A stretch of 64,000 nucleotides of DNA from Trujillonella endophytica (GCF_019799905.1 NZ_JABGCI010000004.1:248001-312000); one strand, 5' to 3'; shown: positions 16,607 to 25,668, counted from the first letter of the stretch. Numbers and translations are program-made. Notes: a model not told the origin generated them from the letters alone.

Positions 16607-17584
16607 TCAGGCGGGCAGGTGGGCGGCGATCTCGGCGGCGGCGTCCTCGCCGAAGGCCTCGGCGAAACGGGCCAGGAACGGCTCGCGCACCAGCTCGTAC
16701 TCCTGGGTGCCGATGACCTCGACCGCCTCGGTGGCGACCGCCGAGCCCAGCTGGGTGGAGCGCTCCACCGACAGGCCCCACGCGCGGCCGGCGATGAAGC
16801 CGGCACGGAGGGCGTCGCCGCCGCCGGTGGGCTCGATCGGCTTGGTCTCCGGGACCGCCTTGACCTCGATCGGGTCGGCACCGGCCGCACGGACCAGCAC
16901 GCCCTCGGCGGCCCGCGTGGTCACCCACAGGCCCACGCGCTCGAGCACCTCGGCGTCGGTCCAGCCGGTCTTCTGCAGCAGCAGGTGGGACTCGTACTCG
17001 TTGGTGAAGAGCAGCTCGGCGCCGGCGACCAGCTCGCGGATCATGGCGCCGTCGGCCCACGCGAGCTGCTGGCTGGGGTCGGCGGCGAAGGCGTAGCCGC
17101 GCTGCCGGCACTCCTTGGTGTGGCGGACCATCGCCGTCGGGTCGTTGGGGCCGACGACGACCAGGTCCAGGGAGCCGACGCGCGCGGCCACCGGTGCGAG
17201 CTCGATCTCGCAGGCCTCGGCCATGGCACCCGAGTAGAACGACGCGATCTGGTTGTTGACCTGGTCGGTGGTGCACACGAACCGGGCGGTGTGCTTGAAC
17301 TCCGACCAGTGCACGCTGCCGGTGTCGACGCCGTGGCGGTTCAGCCAGGCCTCGTAGTCGGCGAAGTCGTTGCCGACCGCCCCGACCAGGACGGGGCCGA
17401 CCCCGAGCAGGCCGAGGCCGTAGGCCATGTTGGCGCCGGCCCCGCCGCGGTGCTGGACCAGGTCGTCGACGAGGAAGGACAGGGAGACGTTCTCCATCTG
17501 TCCCTCGACGAACTGCTCGGTGAACTTCCCGGGGAAGGTCATGAGGTGGTCGGTGGCGATGGAGCCGGTGACGGCGACGGGCAC
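16607..17584 (-). CDS. Adenosine kinase-like PfkB-family carbohydrate kinase
   Basis: A 325-residue ribokinase-family enzyme closely resembling the mycobacterial adenosine kinase (Rv2202c type) in its opening VAVTGSIATDHLMTFPG and SLSFLVDDLVQHRGG. The PfkB signatures are RGGAGANMAYGLGLLG near residue 46 and EPTGGGDALRAGF near residue 255, with the catalytic Asp in GGD; most relatives have GxGD with Val or Ala in place of the middle Gly. It would phosphorylate adenosine or a related sugar with ATP. The GTG start follows GAGGAG. Confidence 0.85.
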   Translation of the reverse strand: MPVAVTGSIATDHLMTFPGKFTEQFVEGQMENVSLSFLVDDLVQHRGGAGANMAYGLGLLGVGPVLVGAVGNDFADYEAWLNRHGVDTGSVHWSEFKHTARFVCTTDQVNNQIASFYSGAMAEACEIELAPVAARVGSLDLVVVGPNDPTAMVRHTKECRQRGYAFAADPSQQLAWADGAMIRELVAGAELLFTNEYESHLLLQKTGWTDAEVLERVGLWVTTRAAEGVLVRAAGADPIEVKAVPETKPIEPTGGGDALRAGFIAGRAWGLSVERSTQLGSAVATEAVEVIGTQEYELVREPFLARFAEAFGEDAAAEIAAHLPA

Positions 17585-17650
17585 GAGCGCTCCTCGGCTG
17601 GGAGACCAGCGCCGGCGGCGCGGGATCGGGCCCGACCAGAGTAGGAGAAC

Positions 17651-18340
17651 TCAGTCGGGCAGCGCCCGCCGGATGGCGCGACCCAGCTGAGCGACCGCGA
17701 CGACGCCGAGCAGCGCACCGACCGCCGCCCCGGTGGTGACCACCGCCGCGGCCACGCCGGACCCCGCTCCCGCGACCACTCCGGCACCGACGAGGGTCAT
17801 GCCGGTCATGGCCACGCGCGCCGGCCGCTCCCACACCGAGATGTCCCCGGTCTCGTCGACCCCCGCCTGCCCGGCGCGGGCACGGAGGTAGTCCGGCAGC
17901 CAGCACAGCGCCCCGAAGACGGCGGCCAGCCAGCCCGGCGCGCCCGCCACCCAGAGGGCCGCCGCGTACGCCGCCTCGGTGAGCCGGTCGACGGCGGAGT
18001 CGAGGACGTAGCCGCGCTTCGAGGCCCGGCCGGTGGCGATGGCCAGTGCGCCGTCGAGGGAGTCGAGCAGTCCGGAGAGGCCGACGAGGACGCCGGCGGC
18101 GACCAGCCACAGCCCGCCGGCCGCCGCGGGGCCGACCGCGGCGACGGCGACGAGCAGCCCGACCGCCGTCGCGACCAGCGGCGAGAGCCCGGCCACCGGA
18201 CGGGCGAGCGTGTAGGCCGCGGTCAGCCAGCCGCGCACGAGCCGGCTGGCCGCCGGGTCGGTGCCGCCGTGCCAGCGGGACCACGCGGCGAGGTACTCGT
18301 CACGGCTCAGCACGGCGCGGGTCCCACGGGTGCAGTCCAC
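17651..18340 (-). CDS. CDP-alcohol phosphatidyltransferase-family membrane protein
   Basis: A 229-residue membrane protein with about five hydrophobic segments. The CDP-alcohol motif is DGALAIATGRASKRGYVLDSAVD: the four metal-binding acidic residues and glycines are in place, but the usual Arg after the Ala is Ile. The family joins a CDP-diacylglycerol or CDP-alcohol to an alcohol acceptor in phospholipid synthesis; the acceptor is not predictable. A GTG ten codons downstream (VLSRDEYLAAW) is a possible alternative start. Confidence 0.8.
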   Translation of the reverse strand: MDCTRGTRAVLSRDEYLAAWSRWHGGTDPAASRLVRGWLTAAYTLARPVAGLSPLVATAVGLLVAVAAVGPAAAGGLWLVAAGVLVGLSGLLDSLDGALAIATGRASKRGYVLDSAVDRLTEAAYAAALWVAGAPGWLAAVFGALCWLPDYLRARAGQAGVDETGDISVWERPARVAMTGMTLVGAGVVAGAGSGVAAAVVTTGAAVGALLGVVAVAQLGRAIRRALPD

Positions 18341-18374
18341 CAGCCCGGGGCGTCGCGGGCGAGCACCGGGACGG

Positions 18375-18887
18375 TCAGCGGCCGGCGAGGTGGTCCGCGA
18401 ACTCGCGGACCAGGACGTCGACGGGACGCCGGGCGTCGACCCGCAGGCACGAGGCCTCCGGCCACGGCTCGTACGCCGCCGCCCTGGCCCGCACGTCGTC
18501 CCACGACGGCTCGCGTACGTGCGCCAGCCCGCGCACGCGACCGGTCAGCCGACGCCGGTGCTCCACCTCGTCGTCGAGGACCAGCAGGACGGAGACGAGC
18601 TCCGTCCCCGAGGCGGCGGCCGCGGTGCGCCAGGTCCGGCGGGCGGGGTCGCTGTCGTTGACGGCGTCCACCACGACGGTCGCTCCGAGCGCGAGGTTCA
18701 GCTCGGCCACCGCCCGGGCTGCCTCGTACGCCGCCACCCCCGTCTCCTCCGAGCGCGGCAGACCCGCAGCCAGGAGTGCGTCCTCGATCGGGTCGACCGA
18801 CAGGTGCACGGCGCCCAGCCGCCCGGCGAGCCCGGCCGCGAGCGCCGTCTTCCCGGTGCCGGGGAGGCCCGAGACCACGACGAGCAC
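18375..18887 (-). CDS. P-loop AAA-type small kinase (zeta toxin/chloramphenicol-phosphotransferase-like)
   Basis: A 170-residue P-loop protein: Walker A SGLPGTGKTALAAGLAG at residues 6-22, an acidic VDPIEDALL motif, and the helical lid DEVEHRRRLTGRVRG. The pattern fits small-molecule kinases of the AAA_33/Zeta-like group. The substrate is unknown. It starts 14 bp after the stop of the NTF2-like gene and is probably cotranscribed with it. Confidence 0.8.
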   Translation of the reverse strand: MLVVVSGLPGTGKTALAAGLAGRLGAVHLSVDPIEDALLAAGLPRSEETGVAAYEAARAVAELNLALGATVVVDAVNDSDPARRTWRTAAAASGTELVSVLLVLDDEVEHRRRLTGRVRGLAHVREPSWDDVRARAAAYEPWPEASCLRVDARRPVDVLVREFADHLAGR

Positions 18888-18901
18888 GCCGGCCGGCCGG
18901 C

Positions 18902-19354
18902 TCAGCGGACGATCGAGGCCGGCGACGCCATCGTGGCGTTCGGCGCCACCCAGTCCGTGGACACCAGGCGGGACGCGATCAGCCACCGGTCGCCCACGGG
19001 CACGAGCGTGTCCCGGTACCGCCCGGCGTGGTCGAGCCCGATCTCGGTGACCACGGTGAAGTACGACGCCACCGTCGCCTCCTCCGGCGACAGCGCGGTG
19101 AAGCGGGTGTTGGTCAGGAGGTGGCGGACCAGCTTCGGGACGGCCGGCCCCGCGCTCTCCCGCGCGGCCACCCCACCGATGAGGTCCCGGATCGCCTCGC
19201 GCCCGCGATGGGCCTCGCCGCCGCGGACCTGCAGGACGCCGTCGTCGGTGAAGGCCTCGGTGAGGGCCTCGGCGCGACCCGCGTCGCCGGACCAGTTGTA
19301 GTGCGCCAGCGTCTCCCGGATGCGCTCCCGCGCGACCAGCTCCCACAGCTCCAC
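18902..19354 (-). CDS. SnoaL/NTF2-like family protein
   Basis: About 150 residues with the SnoaL-like cone fold pattern: helix ARERIRETLAHYNWSGDAGRAEALTEAF, TDDGVLQVRGGEAHRGREAIRDLIGG, and later RHLLTNTRFTALSPEEATVASYFTVV and AGRYRDTLVPVGDRWLIASR. Relatives include hydroxylating-dioxygenase beta-like subunits and polyketide cyclases; the activity here is unknown. The GTG at 19354 gives the usual length; an ATG near 19418 would overlap the divergent neighbour. Confidence 0.8.
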   Translation of the reverse strand: MELWELVARERIRETLAHYNWSGDAGRAEALTEAFTDDGVLQVRGGEAHRGREAIRDLIGGVAARESAGPAVPKLVRHLLTNTRFTALSPEEATVASYFTVVTEIGLDHAGRYRDTLVPVGDRWLIASRLVSTDWVAPNATMASPASIVR

Positions 19355-19415
19355 GCGAGGTTCGTACCAGGCGGCGCCCGCATGACCGGCCACCGACCGT
19401 GGGTAGGGGCCCGCC

Positions 19416-20054
19416 ATGGCCCCCCCGAACAGTGACGCCGCCGTCGTCGACGTGCTCCGCCGGGTCGACCGGCTGACCGCCCCGCTGGTGCGCCGCCTCG
19501 GCCGGCCCCCGGCGCTGCCGCCGGCGGAGCGCGACCAGTGGTGGGCCGACCGCGTCTCCCGGTTCGCGGCCGGCGTCTCCGCCGTCCCCCGCCTGGCCGG
19601 CAAGCTGGCCGACCTGCTGCCGCTGCAGAACACCGTGGGCGCGGCGGCCCAGTCGGTCGTCGTCCTCGGCGTGGCCGGGGAGCACGGCATCGACGACCCC
19701 GCCGAGCGCGTGTCGCTGCTCGCCCGCGTCCTGCTGGACCGCGAGCTGCCGGCCGACCGCGTCCGGCCGCTGCTCGAGCGGACCCGCGGCACCTACGCCG
19801 AGGCAGCCCTGGGCGCCCGCGACGAGCGGACCGGGCTGCGCGGCGCCGGGCGCACCCTCTGGCGCGCGGCGCGCCTGCTCGGGCGCATCGACGACGCCCT
19901 CGACGCCCGGCCGAAGGGCCGGCTCGGGGCCCGCGCGCTGTCGAACCTGCCCGTCATCGGCGTGCTCGGGGGTTACGCCGCCGAGCGGGAGGGGCTGCGC
20001 CGGGCCGCGGCCGAGGCGGCGGCCCTCGCCGACCGGCGGGCCGCGGTCAGCTGA
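19416..20054 (+). CDS. Conserved hypothetical protein
   Basis: A 212-residue Ala/Arg/Leu-rich protein. The central hydrophobic stretch [24 protein letters not shown] may be a membrane-embedded hairpin, and a second one is [19 protein letters not shown] near the C-terminus. I do not recognise the family with confidence. Its last codons overlap the metF stop on the other strand by 8 bp inside a 20-bp palindrome. Confidence 0.7.
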   Translation: MAPPNSDAAVVDVLRRVDRLTAPLVRRLGRPPALPPAERDQWWADRVSRFAAGVSAVPRLAGKLADLLPLQNTVGAAAQSVVVLGVAGEHGIDDPAERVSLLARVLLDRELPADRVRPLLERTRGTYAEAALGARDERTGLRGAGRTLWRAARLLGRIDDALDARPKGRLGARALSNLPVIGVLGGYAAEREGLRRAAAEAAALADRRAAVS

Positions 20055-20060
20055 CCGCGG
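20041..20060. repeat. Perfect 20-bp palindrome spanning two convergent stop codons
   Basis: CCGCGGTCAGCTGACCGCGG is exactly self-complementary and contains the TGA of the hypothetical gene (20052-20054) and the TGA of metF on the other strand (20047-20049). It may limit read-through in both directions or simply reflect codon constraint. Confidence 0.8.
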
Positions 20061-20955
20061 GCGCCACCGCAGGGCTGAGGTTGGCGAACACCTCACGCGT
20101 CGCCGTCGACCGGTTCATGGTGATGAAGTGGATGCCGGGCACGCCCTCGTCGAGCAGGGTCCGGCACATCTCCGTCGCCACCTCGACGCCGTAGGCCCGC
20201 ACCGCCGCCTTGTCCTCGGGGCGGTCGCCGTCCAGCTCCGTGAAGCGGGACGCCAGCTCCTCGGGGAACGCCTGACCGGACAGCTGCACGATCCGCGTGA
20301 TCTGCCGGGCGTTGGTCACCGGCATGACGCCGGCGATGATCGGCACCTCGCAGCCGCGGGCGGCGACCCGGTCGCGCAGCCGCAGGTAGTCCTCGGTGCG
20401 GAAGAACATCTGGGTGATCGCGTAGTCGGCGCCGGCGCGGCACTTGGCCACGAACATCTCGACGTCGGTGTCGAAGTCCGGCGACCGCGGGTGCCGCTCC
20501 GGGAAGGCGGCGACGCCGACCGAGAAGTCCCCCATCGACCGGATGAGCCCGACCAGCTCGGCGGCGTAGGACAGGCCCTCCGGGTGGGCGACCCACTCGG
20601 CCTGCGGGTCCGCTCCCGGCGGGTCCCCGCGCAGGGCCAGCAGGTTGCGCACGCCCGCCGCCGCCAGCCGGCTCACCACGTGCCGCAGCTCGGCGATGCT
20701 GTGGTCGACCGCGGTCAGGTGGGCCAGCGGCGTCATCGTCGTCTCGGTGGCGATCCGCTCGGTGACCGACACCGTGCCCTCGCGGGTGCTGCCCCCGGCG
20801 CCGTAGGTGACCGAGACGAACGAGGGCTGCAGCCGCTCGAGCTCGCGCAGCGCGGTCCACAGCGCCTGCTCGCCCTCGGGCGTCTTCGGCGGGAAGAACT
20901 CGAAGGACCACGTGGGCACGCCCCGGGCCAGCAGCTCGCGGACGGTCGTGGTCAT
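20047..20955 (-). CDS. metF: 5,10-methylenetetrahydrofolate reductase MetF
   Basis: A 302-residue TIM-barrel flavoprotein that reduces 5,10-methylene-THF to 5-methyl-THF for methionine synthesis. Seen: the N-terminal [17 protein letters not shown] with the catalytic Glu, [32 protein letters not shown], and the FAD region [27 protein letters not shown]. It is the usual bacterial length. It is divergent from the prenyl synthase, the same arrangement as metF (Rv2172c) and idsA2 (Rv2173) in mycobacteria. Confidence 0.96.
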   Translation of the reverse strand: MTTTVRELLARGVPTWSFEFFPPKTPEGEQALWTALRELERLQPSFVSVTYGAGGSTREGTVSVTERIATETTMTPLAHLTAVDHSIAELRHVVSRLAAAGVRNLLALRGDPPGADPQAEWVAHPEGLSYAAELVGLIRSMGDFSVGVAAFPERHPRSPDFDTDVEMFVAKCRAGADYAITQMFFRTEDYLRLRDRVAARGCEVPIIAGVMPVTNARQITRIVQLSGQAFPEELASRFTELDGDRPEDKAAVRAYGVEVATEMCRTLLDEGVPGIHFITMNRSTATREVFANLSPAVAPAVS

Positions 20956-21064
20956 GGCTCCGCAGGATACGGCGGCCCGTCGGGGGGCCCGGTGGGGGAC
21001 GCGTGCATCCAGGGGTGGACGTCACCCGGAAGAACGACTCGTACCGGCACGAGGAGGCTCCCGC

Positions 21065-22276
21065 ATGACCACGCACCAGCTCCCCCGCCCGAACCGGCGG
21101 CGCGCGACCCCGTGGGGCGATACTGATTCGGTGATCACCGGGGCGGAGCGCCGCCAGCCCGCTCTCGTCCCGCCCGTGTCCCTGAGCAGCTCCCCGCTGT
21201 CGAGCGCCGACCTCCCGCGCATCCGCAGCGCGGTCGCCGGCGCGCTCACCGGCTTCCTCGAGGAGCAGCGCACCGTCCTCACCGGCATGGACCCCTCCCT
21301 CGGCCCGGTCGTCGACGAGGTCTCCGCGGTCGCCGACGGCGGCAAGCGGCTGCGGCCCGCCTTCGCCTACTGGGGCTGGCGCGGCGCGGTCGAGGCCGTC
21401 TCCGGTCCGGCCGAGGACGACGCCGCGGTGCTGCGTGCCGTCGCCGCGCTGGAGTTCGTGCACGCCAGTGCCCTGGTCCACGACGACGTCATGGACGGCG
21501 CGCTCACCCGCCGCGGCCGGCCGGCCACCCACATCGGCTTCGCCACCCGGCACGCCGACGACGGCCTCTCCGGCGACGGCGCCGGCTTCGGCGTGGGCGC
21601 GGCGATCCTCGTCGGCGACCTCGCCCTGGTCTGGTCCGACGAGCTGCTGCGCCGCTCCGGCATCTCCGCCGCCGCCCTGGCCCGCGCCCGGTCGGTCTGG
21701 GACACCATGCGCACCGAGGTGACCGCCGGGCAGTACCTGGACCTGCTGCGCGCCGCCGGCGGCCTGCCCGGTGCCCAGGGTGCGCTCACCGTGGCGCGGT
21801 ACAAGAGCGCCGGCTACACCGTGCAGCGCCCGCTGCAGCTGGGCGCGGCCCTCGCCGGCGCCGGCCCCCGCGCCGCCGAGGTCTACACCGCGATCGGGCT
21901 GCCGCTGGGCGAGGCGTTCCAGCTGCGCGACGACGTCCTCGGCGTCTTCGGCGACCCCGAGGTCACCGGCAAGTCGGCCGACGACGACCTGCGCGAGGGC
22001 AAGCGCACGCTCCTCGTCGCGCTCGCCGAGGACGAGGCGGACGAGGCGGGCCTACAGCTGCTGCGCGACTGCCTCGGCGACCCCGACTGCGGCGCCGACC
22101 AGCTCGACGCCCTGCGCCGGCTCATCGAGACCACCGGCGCCCGCGCGCGGGTCGAGCAGCGGATCGCCGAGCAGACCGCCCGGGCCCGGGCCGCCATCGC
22201 CGAGGCGCCGATCGCCGAGGAGGCCCGCGCCGCGCTCGACGCGCTCGCGGTCGCCGCGACCTCCCGCACCGCCTGA
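21065..22276 (+). CDS. Polyprenyl diphosphate synthase (geranylgeranyl-type)
   Basis: A 403-residue trans-prenyltransferase. First aspartate-rich motif is ALVHDDVMDGALTRRGRP (DDxxMD type), second is QLRDDVLGVFGDPEVTGKSADDDLREGKRT. It likely makes geranylgeranyl diphosphate for CrtB, as its gene is followed 1 bp later by crtI. The position next to metF corresponds to idsA2 of mycobacteria. The ATG at 21065 has a strong GAGGAGG upstream; an alternative GTG at 21131 lies closer to the conserved domain. Confidence 0.92.
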   Translation: MTTHQLPRPNRRRATPWGDTDSVITGAERRQPALVPPVSLSSSPLSSADLPRIRSAVAGALTGFLEEQRTVLTGMDPSLGPVVDEVSAVADGGKRLRPAFAYWGWRGAVEAVSGPAEDDAAVLRAVAALEFVHASALVHDDVMDGALTRRGRPATHIGFATRHADDGLSGDGAGFGVGAAILVGDLALVWSDELLRRSGISAAALARARSVWDTMRTEVTAGQYLDLLRAAGGLPGAQGALTVARYKSAGYTVQRPLQLGAALAGAGPRAAEVYTAIGLPLGEAFQLRDDVLGVFGDPEVTGKSADDDLREGKRTLLVALAEDEADEAGLQLLRDCLGDPDCGADQLDALRRLIETTGARARVEQRIAEQTARARAAIAEAPIAEEARAALDALAVAATSRTA

Positions 22277-22277
22277 G

Positions 22278-23786
22278 GTGCGCACCGTCCCCGGACGCAC
22301 CGACCGCGTCGTCGTCGTCGGCGCCGGCCTGGCCGGGCTGTCGACGGCGCTGCGGCTGCGCGGCGCCGGGCGCGAGGTCACCGTCGTCGAGCGCGGTCCC
22401 GGCCCCGGCGGCCGAGCGGGGCGGGTCACCGACGGCGGGTACGTGCTCGACACCGGGCCGTCGGTGTTCACCGCGCCGGAGCTGGTCGCCGATGCCGTCG
22501 CCGCCGTCGGGGAGGAGCTCGAGGACCGGTTGACGCTGGTCCCGCTGGAGACCTCCTACCGAGCGCAGTTCGCCGACGGCTCGCACCTGGACGTGCACGC
22601 CGACCCCGCCGCCTTCGCCGCGGAGGTCGAGGCGCTCTGCGGCCCGGCGGAGGCCGTCGCGCTGCGCCGCTACCTCGCCGACCTCGCCGAGCTGTACCGG
22701 CTGCAGCTGCGCACCTTCATCGACCGCAACCTGGACGGCCCGTTGGACCTGCTCGGCCCCGAGCTGCTCCAGCTCGCCCGCCGCGGCGGCTTCGGGCGGC
22801 TCTCCCGGCACGTGGAGAAGCACTTCGCCGACGACCGGCTGCGCCGGCTGTTCAGCTTCCAGGCGCTCTACGCCGGGGTCTCGCCGTACCGCGCGATCGC
22901 CGCCTACGCCGTGATCGCGCAGCTCGACATCGGGGCCGGCGTCTGGCACCCGGTGGGCGGCATCGGCGCCGTCCCCGACGCGATGGCCGGTGCGGCCGCC
23001 GACGCTGGGGTCGTCTTCCGGTACGGGACGTCGGTCGACCGGCTGGACGTCTCCGGCCGCCGGGTCACCGGCGTGGTGCTGGACGACGGCGAGCGGCTCC
23101 CCGCCGACGCCGTCGTCGTCACCACCGACGCCCCGCACACCCTGGTGCCCGGGCTGGCCGGGCCGCGGCGCCCCACCTACTCCCCCAGCTGCGTCGCCCT
23201 GCACCTGGGCGTGCGCCGGGAACTGGCCGGTCAGGCGCACCACACCATCAGCTTCGGCGCGTCCTGGCGGCAGGTGTTCGACGAGCTCACCCGCGACGGC
23301 CGGCCGATGAGCGACCCCAGCCTGCTGATCAGCATGCCGTCGGTGACCGACCGCTCCCTGGCACCGGACGGCGGGCAGGTGCTCAGCGTCGTCGCCCCCA
23401 CGCCGAACCTGGACCCGCGCAGCGGCGGCAACCCGGACCTGGACTGGACGGCGCTCGCGCCCCGCTACCGCGACGAGCTGCTGGCCACCCTGGAGGCGCG
23501 CGGCTTCACCGGGGTCTCCGAGGCGATCGAGGTGGAGCACATGGACACCCCGCTCACCTGGGCCGAGCAGGGCATGGCCGCCGGCACCCCGTTCGCGCTG
23601 GCGCACACCTTCGCCCAGACCGGCCCGTTCCGGCCCTCGACCCTGCCGCGGCGGGGGCCGGAGAACGTCGTCCTCGCCGGGTCGTCGGTGCAGCCGGGCG
23701 TCGGCGTCCCCATGGTCGTCATCAGCGGCCGGCTGGCCGCCGAGCGCATCACCGGACAGCGCACGAACGGACACAGCAGCGCATGA
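22278..23786 (+). CDS. crtI: Phytoene desaturase CrtI
   Basis: A 502-residue FAD enzyme that converts phytoene to lycopene at the membrane. N-terminal FAD fold VVVVGAGLAGLSTALRLRGAG and GGRAGRVTDGGYVLDTGPSVFT; mid-region FSFQALYAGVSPYRAIAAYAVI; C-terminal ENVVLAGSSVQPGVGVPMVV, the carotenoid-dehydrogenase signature. The GTG begins 1 bp after the prenyl synthase stop and the stop overlaps the crtB start, so crtE-like, crtI and crtB form one coupled operon. Confidence 0.95.
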   Translation: MRTVPGRTDRVVVVGAGLAGLSTALRLRGAGREVTVVERGPGPGGRAGRVTDGGYVLDTGPSVFTAPELVADAVAAVGEELEDRLTLVPLETSYRAQFADGSHLDVHADPAAFAAEVEALCGPAEAVALRRYLADLAELYRLQLRTFIDRNLDGPLDLLGPELLQLARRGGFGRLSRHVEKHFADDRLRRLFSFQALYAGVSPYRAIAAYAVIAQLDIGAGVWHPVGGIGAVPDAMAGAAADAGVVFRYGTSVDRLDVSGRRVTGVVLDDGERLPADAVVVTTDAPHTLVPGLAGPRRPTYSPSCVALHLGVRRELAGQAHHTISFGASWRQVFDELTRDGRPMSDPSLLISMPSVTDRSLAPDGGQVLSVVAPTPNLDPRSGGNPDLDWTALAPRYRDELLATLEARGFTGVSEAIEVEHMDTPLTWAEQGMAAGTPFALAHTFAQTGPFRPSTLPRRGPENVVLAGSSVQPGVGVPMVVISGRLAAERITGQRTNGHSSA

Positions 23787-24736
23787 CCCTCGTCGAGCCG
23801 CCGCCCACCCGCGAGCAGCAGCAGGCCCAGCTCACCGCCGCCTACCGGCACTGCGCGGCCATCGCCGCCGAGCACGGCAAGAGCTACCACCTGGCCACCC
23901 GGCTGCTCACCGCCGACCGGCGCCCCGCCGTGCACGCCCTGTACGCCGCGGCGCGCGTCGCCGACGACCTCGTCGACCACCCCGGCGCCGACCCCGAGGC
24001 CGACCTCGGTGACTGGTCGCGCTCGGTGCTGGCTGAGCTCGAGGCCGGCTGGTCGACCGACCCGGTGCGGCTGGCGCTGGTGCACACCTACCGCCGGTAC
24101 GCGATCGGCGTCGAGCACCTCGTGGACTTCCTCGCCGCGATGACCAGCGACCTCACCGTCACCGGCTACGCCGACATGGACGCCCTCGACCGCTACATGT
24201 GGGGCTCGGCGTCGGTCATCGGGCTGCAGGTCCTGCCGGTGCTCGGCACCGCCCCCGGCGTCCTGCGCGAGGAGGCCGCGCCGCACGCCGTCGCCCTGGG
24301 CGAGGCGTTCCAGCTGACCAACTTCCTCCGCGACGTCGCCGAGGACGTCGACCGCGGCCGCGTCTACCTGCCCGCCGACCTCATGGCCGCGCACGGCGTG
24401 ACCCGGGAGCAGCTGGCCGAGAAGCGCCACGACGCGGCCTTCGCCGCGCTGATGCGGGAGATGGTCGCGATCGTGCGGCGCCGCTACGACGACGCCGCCC
24501 CCGGCACCCCGCTGCTGGCGCCGGAGTCGCGCGACTGCGTGCGGGCCGCGACCGCCCTCTACGGCGGGATCCTCACCGAGATCGAGCGCGCGGACTACCG
24601 GGTGCTCGACCGCCGCGTGCGGGTGTCCAGGCCGCGGCGCCTGGCGGTGTTCGCCCGCCGGTTGACCGCCGCCCAGCTGGCCAGGGTCAGGGTGACCATG
24701 GCGAACCCGAAGAGCAGGTCCTCCACCGGCGCGTAG
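23783..24736 (+). CDS. crtB: Phytoene synthase CrtB
   Basis: A 317-residue squalene/phytoene synthase joining two geranylgeranyl diphosphates. First Asp motif is ARVADDLVD near residue 60, second is FQLTNFLRDVAEDVDRGRVYLP near residue 177. The ATG overlaps the crtI stop. The last 142 bp overlap the 3' end of the convergent lycopene cyclase gene in antisense; the tail from about residue 270 (RVLDRRVRVSRPRRLAVFARRL) still looks like normal CrtB, while the final ~15 residues are unusual. Confidence 0.95.
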   Translation: MTLVEPPPTREQQQAQLTAAYRHCAAIAAEHGKSYHLATRLLTADRRPAVHALYAAARVADDLVDHPGADPEADLGDWSRSVLAELEAGWSTDPVRLALVHTYRRYAIGVEHLVDFLAAMTSDLTVTGYADMDALDRYMWGSASVIGLQVLPVLGTAPGVLREEAAPHAVALGEAFQLTNFLRDVAEDVDRGRVYLPADLMAAHGVTREQLAEKRHDAAFAALMREMVAIVRRRYDDAAPGTPLLAPESRDCVRAATALYGGILTEIERADYRVLDRRVRVSRPRRLAVFARRLTAAQLARVRVTMANPKSRSSTGA

Positions 24737-24942
24737 GCGATCCGCGGGCCCCAGATGGCGGCCTCGTCGTAGGTGACGACGTCCAGGCCGGTGAGCACGC
24801 CGTTCATCAGCAGCTGGAACGTGATGACGATCGCGTAGGCCACCCAGAAGACCCGCCGCGTCACCATGCGCGTGCGGTACACGAACAGGTCGACGACGAG
24901 GACGCCGACGACGGCGACCACTGCCAGGGTCGAGTAGCTCAC
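24595..24942 (-). CDS. Lycopene cyclase domain subunit (CrtYd/CrtYf type)
   Basis: A 115-residue membrane protein with three hydrophobic helices. The catalytic-site signature YAPVEDLLFGFAMV (PxED) is the one found in heterodimeric carotenoid cyclases of actinobacteria. With the upstream subunit it should form a beta- or epsilon-type lycopene cyclase, or a C50 cyclase; no lycopene elongase gene was seen here, favouring a C40 substrate. The GTG overlaps the partner stop. The 3' end overlaps crtB antisense. Confidence 0.85.
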   Translation of the reverse strand: MSYSTLAVVAVVGVLVVDLFVYRTRMVTRRVFWVAYAIVITFQLLMNGVLTGLDVVTYDEAAIWGPRIAYAPVEDLLFGFAMVTLTLASWAAVNRRANTARRRGLDTRTRRSSTR

Positions 24943-25301
24943 GGCCTGCCCTCCCCGGGCGCCGAGGCCTCCTCGGCGGGGTAGCCGGCGTCCCAACCGG
25001 TCACCCGCCGCACCGCCTCCAGGGCCAGCACCGAGCACAGCGGGACGACGAGGAAGAACAGCACCTCCTCGAGCGGCATCCCGCCCGGGAACCGGACGTC
25101 GAGGGTCAGCTCGGACGAGTAGTCCCAGTGGCCCTGCGCGATCGCGTGGAGCACCCAGACGACGAAGACGACGAACGTCGGCAGCACGGCGACCAGGAAG
25201 CGCCGCCAGCGGGCGTAGACGCGCACCCGGAGCACCAGCTCCAGCGGTGCGGTGACCACCAGGCAGCCGACGAGCAGGCCGAGGTAGGTCAGCTGCTCCA
25301 C
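24939..25301 (-). CDS. Lycopene cyclase domain subunit (CrtYc/CrtYe type)
   Basis: A 120-residue membrane protein with three helices. It contains the first lycopene-cyclase signature GGMPLEEVLFFLVVPLCSVLALE (PxEE). It is the natural heterodimer partner of the downstream gene, to which it is coupled by GTGA overlap. The GTG start lies 43 bp downstream of the Rv2175c-like gene on the same strand, so these three genes may share a transcript. Confidence 0.85.
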   Translation of the reverse strand: MEQLTYLGLLVGCLVVTAPLELVLRVRVYARWRRFLVAVLPTFVVFVVWVLHAIAQGHWDYSSELTLDVRFPGGMPLEEVLFFLVVPLCSVLALEAVRRVTGWDAGYPAEEASAPGEGRP

Positions 25302-25344
25302 GCCACGACCTTCCGCACGCGCGCCGGCGCCGGATGCACCTGGG

Positions 25345-25668
25345 TCAGAACGCCAGGGCCTGGGCGCGGCGGGTGACCTCGGTGTGCCGGTCGTCCCGCA
25401 GCGCCTGCACCGGGGTCCCCGGCAGGGAGTCGTCCTCGCGGAACAGCCACTCGAAGGCCTCCTCGTCGCGGAAGCCGCCGTCCCTGAGGACCGTCAGGAG
25501 GCCGGGCAGGTGCTTGAGCACCACGCCGTCCTGGAGGAAGTCCGCCGGGATGCGGCTGTTGCCGCTGCCGGGCACGGCCATGAGCTTGTACTCGCGCAGG
25601 AGCTGGCGGACGCGGTTCGGCGAGACCCCGAGGACCTGGGCGACCTCCGCGGGCGTGAGCGTCTCCAT
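25345..25668 (-). CDS. Rv2175c-family DNA-binding protein
   Basis: About 107 residues. The N-terminal helix-turn-helix LTPAEVAQVLGVSPNRVRQLLREYKLMAV and the C-terminal VVLKHLPGLLTVLRDGGFRDEEAFEWLF and VQALRDDRHTEVTRRAQALAF match the mycobacterial Rv2175c family, whose member is a DNA-binding substrate of the PknL kinase. The PknL-position kinase is encoded 3 kb away. Start is uncertain: the ATG at 25668 sits inside a palindrome shared with the divergent gene, and the frame stays open to 25812. Confidence 0.82.
   Translation of the reverse strand: METLTPAEVAQVLGVSPNRVRQLLREYKLMAVPGSGNSRIPADFLQDGVVLKHLPGLLTVLRDGGFRDEEAFEWLFREDDSLPGTPVQALRDDRHTEVTRRAQALAF

Noticed and set aside
24939-25301. C50 carotenoid cyclase (CrtYe/Yf) with elongase
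   Set aside because: The subunits fit both C40 and C50 cyclases, but no lycopene elongase (CrtEb/LbtBC-type prenyltransferase) was found in the window, so a C50 assignment is not supported.
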